A stretch of DNA of 64,000 nt from Rachycentron canadum (Eukaryota > Chordata > Actinopteri > Carangiformes > Rachycentridae): the NCBI GenBank assembly GCA_038496675.1, contig CM076659.1, positions 23,635,248 to 23,699,247 on the forward strand, written 5' to 3'. The stretch's first letter is position 1; each line of letters begins with the position of its first letter. Under the pieces are notes generated by a model that was not told where the DNA came from, searched no databases, and saw only the letters and a program-made list of their open reading frames with translations. Position numbers and translations under genes: made by a program. Positions 62,301 through 64,000 of the stretch are shown in pieces.

Positions 62301-63802
62301 ATATAGTAATATATATATATATATATATATAGTAATATATATATATATATAGTAATATATTTTACCCTGTGTGCTGAATTGGCAGATGTACCTAAAGAAA
62401 CTGATGGACATCATCACATCAGAGAATATTAAGATGCCCTATGAGATGAAGGAGATGGCTTTAGAGGCTCTGGTCCAGCTGTGGAGGATCCCCAGCTTTG
62501 TCACTGAGCTTTACATCAACTATGACTGTGACTTCTACTGCTCCAATCTGTTTGAAGACCTCACCAAACTGCTGTCGAAGGTAGGATCACTTTTGAGCAT
62601 ATTGAAGATTGTGGAAATTCTTGTCGGAATAGGCCAGATTACAATCAAAGTGGGTTGTTTTTCCAACTGTTTTTATTTATCATGAATCTTTAACAGTCAA
62701 TCTTCTTAATTGGTCACATTGTTAACTGTTGTAAAGGTTTTAATAGGGAAAGAGCAGAGTTACATATACTTATACTATTCAGATATTATTTTAAAGAATT
62801 GCAAATTGGGAACAGTGAAGTGATCAATAACATGATTTTGATCAAATTTATTAAGAGCAATGCCTCAAATGCACAGGAAAAATATCAAATAATTACATTT
62901 ATAATAAATATATATATTCTGCAGGGAGAGTCAATATAATGATGTGGATGTATCAAATTCATGTGCTTTACAGTGAAATAAGATGTTAAACATTTTAAAT
63001 AGTGAAAAAAATAATCTATATGTGGTGGTCTGTTTTTTTTGGGGGGGGTTTTTTTGGGGGGGGGTCACAATTGAATCAGCGTGTGGTAAATATTGAGCTT
63101 TGTCACAAGACTTCATTTCATCCTGACCATTTCTGAGACACCAAATGTCAAATAAAATTATTAAATTATTAACATTAAAATATTTGTCTTAGAAATACAT
63201 TAGCCCTTGATGGCCTCTGATGACGGTTACATGTCAAATGATTTCCCAAAATGAAAAATATTTCACGAAAAAATGTTTTTCCCTCTCCAGAATGCATTCC
63301 CAGTGTCAGGGCAGCTCTACACCACCCACCTCTTGTCACTGGAGGCTTTACTCACAGTGATCAACAGCACTGAAGCCAACTGTCAGGCCAAAGTTCTCAA
63401 CGGCACTGGTCAACAAGACCAATCAGAAGCACTGTTGGCAGAGGGAGAAGGTTCAAACAAAAGTGGAACAGAGACTATAACTGGTATACACACACCTGCA
63501 CACACCTACACATACCTGACACTGACTTCAGGACATCAACTAAAAAATAAAATAGTTTTTTTTTTTTTTTTTTTGGAATTATTCTTCTCCTTTGACTTTT
63601 CCAAATTTGTCATCATCTTTACTCACCAGTGTTGACTATGATATTTTTTTTAAACATATTGTCCTGTTTTCAGATCTGGGCAGTACAAATAGTTTGAGTC
63701 TTCCACCAGCTGAGAGTACACCAGTATGTCCACCAACCAGTGGACATCTGATGGCAGAGAAGATGAAACTGGGTAGACAAGATCAAGGAGACAATGATGC
63801 TG
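10852..63802 (+). CDS. gbf1: gbf1, 5' portion: large ArfGEF GBF1 (DCB-HUS half), 14 visible coding exons
   Basis: This gene encodes the Golgi brefeldin A-resistant guanine nucleotide exchange factor, which loads GTP on ARF proteins at the ERGIC and cis-Golgi to start COPI coat assembly. The exons join in frame without a stop, giving 1906 visible coding bases plus an inferred 99 hidden in a gap, about 668 residues. The order is DCB domain (about 1-213), a Ser/Thr-rich linker (214-390), the HUS domain (from about 393, with HUS box NYDCD near 541-545) and a variable acidic stretch leading to Sec7. The catalytic Sec7 domain and the HDS domains are outside the window; vertebrate GBF1 is about 1860 residues. 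The start is the ATG opening MVDKNIYIVQGEI, which matches the known vertebrate N-terminus. Lys91 and Glu130, reported as DCB dimerisation residues in human GBF1, are both present at the same positions. The coordinates given span introns; the exons are listed separately. Confidence 0.97.
12140..12345 (+). mobile_element. Tc1-like transposon terminal relic
   Basis: The sequence CAGGTAGACTCCAGTCCAGT, TTGTAGAAACCTGAGATGAT, then CATAGCAAATTGTGTCTGAA and TACTTATG, then CATTATGGGGTATTAAGTG and AGATTGAT follows the order of the non-coding end of the fish/salmonid Tc1 family whose termini read GTCTGAATACTT. Only one end is recognisable; the transposase is gone. Confidence 0.65.
12451..12709. repeat. 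Foldback (inverted-repeat) element
   Basis: The left arm at 12451-12490 and right arm at 12670-12709 are imperfect reverse complements sharing AAATTTTGxCA, AAAATGTAA and TTGAAAAC in order. Further inverted pairs lie inside (AATTGAAAATG against CATTTTC/TTTTCAATT). The shape suggests a MITE or foldback transposon of about 260 bp. No transposase is present and target-site duplications are not clear. Confidence 0.4.
13504..13570 (+). CDS. gbf1: gbf1 exon 3 (residues 33-54, DCB)
   Basis: The 67-base exon lies between a cacccag acceptor and a gtatgt donor. It reads DEEQDPLLNSFGQLKEILSN then IK, and leaves one base (G) for a split codon. The residues follow the GBF1 pattern of DEERDPLL, then SFG and LKE. 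It is followed by an unusually long 31.1 kb intron. Confidence 0.96.
14823..15960 (-). pseudogene. L2/Rex-like LINE reverse-transcriptase relic
   Basis: On the minus strand the pieces run in the right order for a fish L2-like non-LTR retrotransposon. First is LIKENKNNPRFLFS (about 15885-15930), the pre-RT segment. Then comes LLDLSAAFDTIHHNILLH (about 15283-15336), RT motif A with its catalytic Asp. Next is LGSIIRRHHINLHCYADDTH, with the catalytic YADD at about 15045-15059, and last DYCNSLL and NNSVKSLQLI near the 3' side. A stop after LHT, frameshifts, and an internal deletion between LKDIKV and LDYCNSLL show it is dead. It is antisense to gbf1. Confidence 0.85.
16936..16973. repeat. Perfect 16-bp hairpin
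   Basis: AGTGCATGGAAGTAAC at 16936-16951 is followed by a 6-base loop and its exact reverse complement at 16958-16973. The flanks do not extend the pairing, so it is short for a pre-microRNA. Its role is unknown. Confidence 0.7.
17950..18280 (+). repeat. Dispersed repeat family R1, copy A (internally deleted)
   Basis: It opens with CTATAGACTGTATATAAAAG and shares in order CTGCATTCTAT, AATGACCATCA, TCAATACAACAT, GATTGACAGACTTTC and CTTCAAAATGGCAGTTCAC with copies at 30544-31062 and 39817-40334. Segments present in the other two (the CTCCTCAGCTCCA and AAGATGGCCGACG regions) are missing here. Confidence 0.75.
20715..20880 (+). repeat. Old fish interspersed repeat relic
   Basis: The succession AACTAATGATTTGATTAGTT, then CTCAGAGCCCAACGTGATAA, then CTTGTTTTGTCTGACCAAC resembles a very common, diverged teleost repeat derived from a DNA transposon. 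The ends are not resolvable. Confidence 0.4.
24170..24229 (+). repeat. (CA)n-(CT)n compound microsatellite
   Basis: A CA-repeat of about 37 bases, interrupted once by GA, passes directly into a CT-repeat of about 23 bases. ORFs made of repeated His/Thr or Arg/Glu across it are artefacts. Confidence 0.97.
26879..27254. mobile_element. hAT-type MITE with target-site duplication
   Basis: The left end TAGTGCTGTCCC and the reverse complement of the right end TAGGGCTGCCCC match at 10 of 12 positions and have the typical hAT terminal shape. The 8-base flanks are ATTTTGAG (26871-26878) and ATTCTGAG (27255-27262), a 7/8 match as expected for the 8-bp hAT duplication after decay. The 376-bp interior has no ORF, so the element is non-autonomous. 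Confidence 0.8.
29659..29695 (+). repeat. Poly-A and (CAAC)n tract
   Basis: About 17 A residues are followed by five CAAC-type units. A simple low-complexity tract. Confidence 0.9.
30544..31062 (+). repeat. Dispersed repeat family R1, copy B (longest)
   Basis: About 520 bp starting CATAGACTGTCTATAAATGG and ending AATCAACGGGTGATGTCAC. It includes GGGCGTGGCTACTGTGTGAT, CTCCTCAGCTCCACCTG and AAACAAGATGGCCGACGAAA. It is nearly full length and lies in inverse orientation to the copy at 39817-40334. No ORF of note. The family resembles abundant non-autonomous repeats of fish genomes, but I cannot assign its class. Confidence 0.8.
33831..33901 (+). repeat. (GT)n and (CT)n microsatellite abutting a gap
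   Basis: A short GT run passes into about 28 CT units and then straight into the N gap. Repeat collapse is the likely cause of the gap. Confidence 0.95.
33902..34295. other. Assembly gap, 394 N
   Basis: The run of N is bordered by (CT)n on the left and (TA)n on the right. The true length is unknown. No coding exon is expected here because exons 3 and 4 join in phase. Confidence 0.99.
34296..34325 (+). repeat. (TA)n microsatellite
   Basis: Fifteen TA units form the right border of the gap. Confidence 0.97.
34653..35068 (+). repeat. CA/CACG minisatellite, about 415 bp
   Basis: Repeated units of the form CAGAGCACGCACGCACACAC, with varying numbers of CACG and CA steps and occasional CTCACA variants, occur about sixteen times; CAGAGCACGCA marks each unit start. 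The unit length varies from about 20 to 40 bases. Alternating purine-pyrimidine runs give Z-DNA potential. The long ORFs in several frames over it are repeat artefacts. Confidence 0.95.
36541..36900 (+). repeat. Fish interspersed repeat with AAGGTCAAGGTCA blocks
   Basis: It contains TTCAAATTTGGCACAAACAT and TCACAAGGACTCAAGGGTGA, then two GGTCAAGGxC...GACCTCACAAAACA blocks, a layout common in teleost genomes as a dispersed element with internal sub-repeats. Class uncertain. Confidence 0.6.
39572..39624 (+). repeat. Fish repeat tail (GTAAGTCGTTTTGGATAAAAGCG type)
   Basis: CGTAAGTCGTTTTGGATAAA, then AGCGCCTGCCAATTGAGTAA and ATGTAAATGT, is the conserved 3' tail seen on many fish LINE/SINE copies. 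Only the tail is present. Confidence 0.65.
39817..40334 (-). repeat. Dispersed repeat family R1, copy C (inverted)
   Basis: This is the reverse-complement counterpart of 30544-31062 over nearly its full length. It begins TGATGTCACCCATTGATTGG, contains CCGTCGGCCATCTTG, TGCCCTGTACTCTATCCTGA and CTGTCAATCACCCAATAGCC, and ends TATACACAGTCTATGG. The pair could form a roughly 500-bp stem with a 8.8-kb loop in the pre-mRNA. Confidence 0.8.
43830..44165 (-). repeat. Fish interspersed repeat (TTGTTGAGATATTTCA type)
   Basis: TGTCAGCATGCTAACAGCAA, ATAATGTTTACCATTGGCAT, TGACAGTTGTTGAGATATTT and ACCATAAAAGTCAACCTTAC are the hallmarks of a widespread, diverged teleost repeat. The orientation relative to a master element is uncertain and the ends are not defined. 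Confidence 0.5.
44711..44842 (+). CDS. gbf1: gbf1 exon 4 (residues 55-98, DCB)
   Basis: The acceptor gtctctttag opens with AG, which completes the split Glu55 codon, giving ELPDIEPNIFLRPFLEVVRS and then EDTTGPITGLALTSVNKF. The exon ends one base into codon 99 at a gtaaga donor. Lys91, one of two residues reported to matter for DCB-DCB dimerisation in human GBF1, is in the VNK triplet. Conservation of this exon is the clearest single proof that the gene is gbf1. Confidence 0.98.
45028..45094. mobile_element. Tiny palindromic MITE, 19-bp perfect terminal repeats
   Basis: AGGTGTTTCTGTTATTTTG (45028-45046) and its exact reverse complement (45076-45094) flank 29 bases. TA dinucleotides sit just outside both ends, fitting a Tc1/mariner-type MITE. 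The terminal sequence is familiar from fish genomes. Confidence 0.7.
49660..49955 (+). repeat. LINE (L2-like) 3'-end relic
   Basis: In pieces it encodes SSKALEWPS (compare the W-N-x-L-P motif) and THLLRQAF, the C-terminal end of the L2-like RT ORF, followed by a tail ending GACTATCTGCGGAAAGTGCT then ATTTAAATAAA. That tail is the conserved 3' end of several fish LINEs. 5' truncated. Confidence 0.65.
50335..50453 (+). CDS. gbf1: gbf1 exon 5 (residues 99-138, DCB)
   Basis: The 119-base exon completes Asp99 and reads DASHEAAAEAIENMADAV, then THARFVGTDPASDEVVLMKI and IQ. It ends in phase 0 at a gtacag donor. The block from ENMADAV onward matches mammalian GBF1 nearly residue for residue; only the ASHEAAAEAI segment diverges. 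Glu130, the second reported dimerisation residue, is present in DEVV. Confidence 0.98.
50560..50604. repeat. Perfect 19-bp GC-rich hairpin in gbf1 intron 5
   Basis: ATCTGGGCCTGCTGGCCTG (50560-50578) and its exact reverse complement (50586-50604) are separated by 7 bases. After one mismatch the pairing continues for two bases. It sits 106 bases after exon 5 in a 541-bp intron that is otherwise A+T-rich. Confidence 0.85.
50995..51103 (+). CDS. gbf1: gbf1 exon 6 (residues 139-174, DCB)
   Basis: The 109-base exon starts in phase 0 after gtttcag and encodes VLRSLLLTPVGAHLTNESV followed by CEIMQSCFRICFEMRLS. One G remains for Glu175. The LLLTPVG and CEIMQSCFRIC stretches are signature DCB helices shared by GBF1 and related large ArfGEFs. 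The donor is gtgagt. Confidence 0.98.
51104..51961 (+). other. gbf1 intron 6 with poly-A
   Basis: The 858-bp intron contains a poly-A run near 51287-51307, a fish repeat from about 51388, and T tracts near 51663-51690. Nothing coding is seen. Confidence 0.85.
51388..51560 (+). repeat. Common fish repeat (TTTATTTATATAGCACCAAAT)
   Basis: AAATTTTATTTATATAGCAC, CAAATCATAATAATTACCTC, AAGGCACTTTACATATAGAG and CAGGTCTAGACCAAACTCTT match one of the most abundant dispersed repeats of teleosts. The right boundary is uncertain. Confidence 0.75.
51962..52022 (+). CDS. gbf1: gbf1 exon 7 (residues 175-194, DCB)
   Basis: The 61-base exon completes Glu175 and reads ELLRKSAEHTLVDMVQLLFS, leaving two bases (AG) for Arg195. 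The borders are tttacag and gtaaat. The LLRKSAEHTL..MVQ.LF block is highly conserved through the large ArfGEF family. Confidence 0.97.
52725..52803 (+). repeat. (AC)n microsatellite, about 79 bp
   Basis: An uninterrupted AC run of roughly 39 units, the purest dinucleotide repeat in the window and likely polymorphic. Confidence 0.98.
53312..53353 (+). repeat. (CT)n-(AC)n microsatellite
   Basis: A CT run passes directly into an AC run. Confidence 0.97.
54086..54109 (+). repeat. (GT)n microsatellite
   Basis: A run of about 12 GT units. Confidence 0.95.
55292..55346 (+). CDS. gbf1: gbf1 exon 8 (residues 195-213, end of DCB)
   Basis: The 55-base exon completes Arg195 and gives RLPQFKEEAKSYVGTNMKK, ending in phase 0 at a gtaact donor. 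It closes the DCB domain. The NMKK end joins directly to LKMRAGGMS in the next exon, as in other vertebrates. Confidence 0.96.
55405..55960. other. CG-rich unassigned segment, possible old insertion
   Basis: Compared with neighbouring intron DNA it has many CG dinucleotides (ATGCGACGTCC, CTGCGGAAAAGCACACGTGT, GCCGCCAG, GGCGGGACGC). This can mark either a younger insertion or an unmethylated regulatory element. No terminal repeats were found. Confidence 0.3.
58340..58390 (+). repeat. Fish repeat tail fragment
   Basis: TTGTAAGTCGCTTTTATCCA, then AAGTGATCTACAAATGAGTA and AATGTAAATG, combines the two familiar halves of the GTAAGTCGCTTTGGATAAAAGCG-type tail. Confidence 0.5.
59883..60030 (+). CDS. 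gbf1: gbf1 exon 9 (residues 214-262, linker)
   Basis: The 148-base exon starts with LKMRAGGMSESSKWKKQKRS then PRPPRHM. This conserved basic segment (WKKQKRSPRPPRH) has an overall positive charge. The remainder (VRSHSAQIDPNQSSTLSNNN) diverges from mammals and is Ser/Asn-rich. One G remains for Gly263 at a gtaagt donor. This is the start of the flexible linker between DCB and HUS. Confidence 0.96.
60352..60575 (+). CDS. gbf1: gbf1 exon 10 (residues 263-337, Ser/Thr-rich linker)
   Basis: The 224-base exon completes Gly263 and reads GGVPFIEQGLSTSSLPASD, then a Ser/Thr-rich run that includes SSISSPTTTDSGLDTCSKTT and SREDLSDVEPSSS. It ends ESSSPE in phase 0 before gtacag. The GGxPFI start, the TDSGL block and the TTSxEDLxDxE motif are the only parts clearly shared with mammals; the rest is low complexity. 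The composition suggests an unstructured, phosphorylatable linker. Confidence 0.94.
60766..60931 (+). CDS. gbf1: gbf1 exon 11 (residues 338-392, linker end)
   Basis: The 166-base exon reads FEGRQGEPAQSASVESIPEV, LEDKDITEQSDSTSVHDMDY and VNPRGVRFTQSTQRD, leaving one G. QSASVESIPEVLE and the block SVHDMDYVNPRGVRFTQS are strongly conserved in vertebrate GBF1. The run SDSTSVHD is acidic and Ser-rich. The borders are gtgtag and gtaggg. Confidence 0.96.
61147..61358 (+). CDS. gbf1: gbf1 exon 12 (residues 393-463, start of HUS)
   Basis: The 212-base exon completes Gly393 and encodes GVSLIPYGLPCLRELFRFLI, SLTNPHDRHNTDAMMHMGLQ and LLTVALESAHIANYQSLLGL before VKDELCRHLLQ. It ends in phase 0 at gtaaag. 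PYGLPCxRELFRFLISL.NPHDRHN is a hallmark of the HUS (homology upstream of Sec7) domain. The next residues expected from the family are not in readable sequence; see the gap at 61926-62296. Confidence 0.97.
61536..61925 (-). mobile_element. Tc1-like transposon, 3' half, running into the gap
   Basis: A TA target (61534-61535) precedes the terminus CAGTCAACCCTGAAATTATT with CATACCCCTGGCAAA, a known teleost Tc1 end. The minus strand from 61925 to the stop at 61751 encodes the C-terminal end of the transposase (ELKIRVMARRPSNLKELELI, then AKDEWVKIPVETCKKLVSNY, then RKRLIAITANKGFSIDY), open without a break. The rest of the element must be in the gap; its other terminus is not seen. Confidence 0.9.
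61926..62296. other. Assembly gap, 371 N
   Basis: The gap is flanked by the Tc1-like element on the left and (AT)n with AGTA interruptions on the right. It should contain the remainder of the transposon and the missing gbf1 exon. Confidence 0.99.
62297..62360 (+). repeat. (AT)n repeat with AGTA interruptions
   Basis: AT runs broken three times by AGTA, forming the right border of the gap. Confidence 0.95.
62386..62580 (+). CDS. gbf1: gbf1 exon after the gap (residues about 497-561, HUS box)
   Basis: The 195-base, 65-codon exon starts in phase 0 with MYLKKLMDIITSENIKMPYE, continues MKEMALEALVQLWRIPSFVT and ELYINYDCDFYCSNLFEDLT, and ends KLLSK. NYDCD is the HUS box found in nearly all large ArfGEFs, needed for DCB-HUS contact. 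The residue numbers assume the preceding exon hidden in the gap has 33 codons, as in mammals. The borders are attggcag and gtagga. Confidence 0.97.
62581..63290 (+). other. gbf1 intron between HUS exons
   Basis: A 710-bp A+T-rich intron with a G/T homopolymer patch at about 63031-63064. Nothing else is seen. Confidence 0.9.
63291..63483 (+). CDS. gbf1: gbf1 exon (residues about 562-625, end of HUS and variable region)
   Basis: The 193-base exon begins NAFPVSGQLYTTHLLSLEAL then LTVINSTEANCQAKVLNGTG, which is well conserved in GBF1. It then drifts into a poorly conserved tail, QQDQSEALLAEGEGSNKSGT followed by ETIT, leaving one G at a gtatac donor. The tail lies between HUS and Sec7, where sequence is free to change. 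Confidence 0.96.
63674..63802 (+). CDS. gbf1: gbf1 exon (residues about 626-668, pre-Sec7 linker)
   Basis: The 129-base exon is in frame with the previous one through a split Asp codon and reads DLGSTNSLSLPPAESTPVCP, PTSGHLMAEKMKLGRQDQGD and NDA, leaving one base. The acceptor is ttttcag and the donor gtgagt. Similarity to mammals is weak (a DLGS/LPP/SGHL-type pattern in a linker just ahead of Sec7). Phase and splice sites support it better than conservation does. The next exon should lie beyond the window and carry the basic KPPRFSCLLP-type segment of GBF1. Confidence 0.88.
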
Positions 63803-64000
63803 GTGAGTTTTTTTTATTGAACGTGCTATAATGACCATATATAATTATTTCGCAGTCTCTTTATTAAAATACAACCAGAAAATACAGGAAATGTGAAGCA
63901 GTATTAAAAAACAGACAGAAATCAGAAAAAACAGCATTAATAGGCTAAAGTGTCAAGTATTCAGTGTGACCTCCCTTCACAATTGAACAATAGCAGGAAC

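Larger units (their letters stand above)
61359..62385 (+). other. gbf1: Region between gbf1 exons holding a gap and a hidden exon
   Basis: The preceding exon ends HLLQ in phase 0 and the next starts MYLKK in phase 0. Vertebrate GBF1 has about 33 further residues between them (starting LLSIERLNLYAASLR). No reading frame in the visible parts of this stretch encodes them, so that 99-base exon should be inside the N run. The visible parts contain a Tc1 end and AT repeats. Confidence 0.85.

Noticed and set aside
61809..62417. ORFs spanning the second gap
   Set aside because: Translation through N bases. Only the minus-strand frame ending at 61751 is meaningful (transposase C-terminus), and it is a different frame from the long minus ORF.

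Overview
This is a vertebrate nuclear window, almost certainly from a ray-finned (teleost) fish. One gene dominates it. The 5' part of gbf1 (Golgi brefeldin A-resistant guanine nucleotide exchange factor 1) lies on the + strand in 14 visible coding exons from 10852 to 63802. The call rests on near-identity of the conceptual protein to the known vertebrate GBF1 N-terminus, on canonical GT-AG borders and on codon phases that join correctly at every visible junction. One further exon of about 33 codons is predicted by homology between the exons ending at 61358 and starting at 62386; it is absent from readable sequence and must lie in the second assembly gap. The fish assignment rests on intronic repeats typical of teleosts: Tc1-like transposons, an L2/Rex-like LINE with a reverse-transcriptase YADDT motif, a tRNA-headed SINE and a hAT-type MITE.

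Layout. 1-8600: upstream DNA with no convincing gene; a LINE tail, three SINE pieces, a decayed Tc1 transposase and one exon-like 41-mer. 8600-9074: probable gbf1 promoter and non-coding first exon, with two possible splice donors. 10843-10947 and 13504-13570: first two coding exons. 13571-44710: a 31.1 kb intron, by far the largest, holding most of the repeats, the first gap (394 N), a long CA/CACG minisatellite and several complex unique blocks that could be regulatory. 44711-55346: five exons completing the DCB domain. 59883-60931: Ser/Thr-rich linker exons. 61147-62580: HUS-domain exons around the second gap (371 N). 63291-63802: exons leading towards the Sec7 domain, which lies beyond the window.

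Function. GBF1 is the large ArfGEF that activates ARF proteins at the ERGIC and cis-Golgi to recruit COPI. The window encodes the regulatory DCB-HUS half (about 668 residues counting the hidden exon), not the catalytic Sec7 half. No operons, CRISPR arrays, phage or bacterial features are present. No new biological system could be demonstrated. The items most worth checking are the giant intron as a possible host of regulatory elements for a neighbour, the exon lost in a gap beside a Tc1 insertion, a perfect GC-rich hairpin in a short intron, and a three-copy repeat family with one inverted pair.
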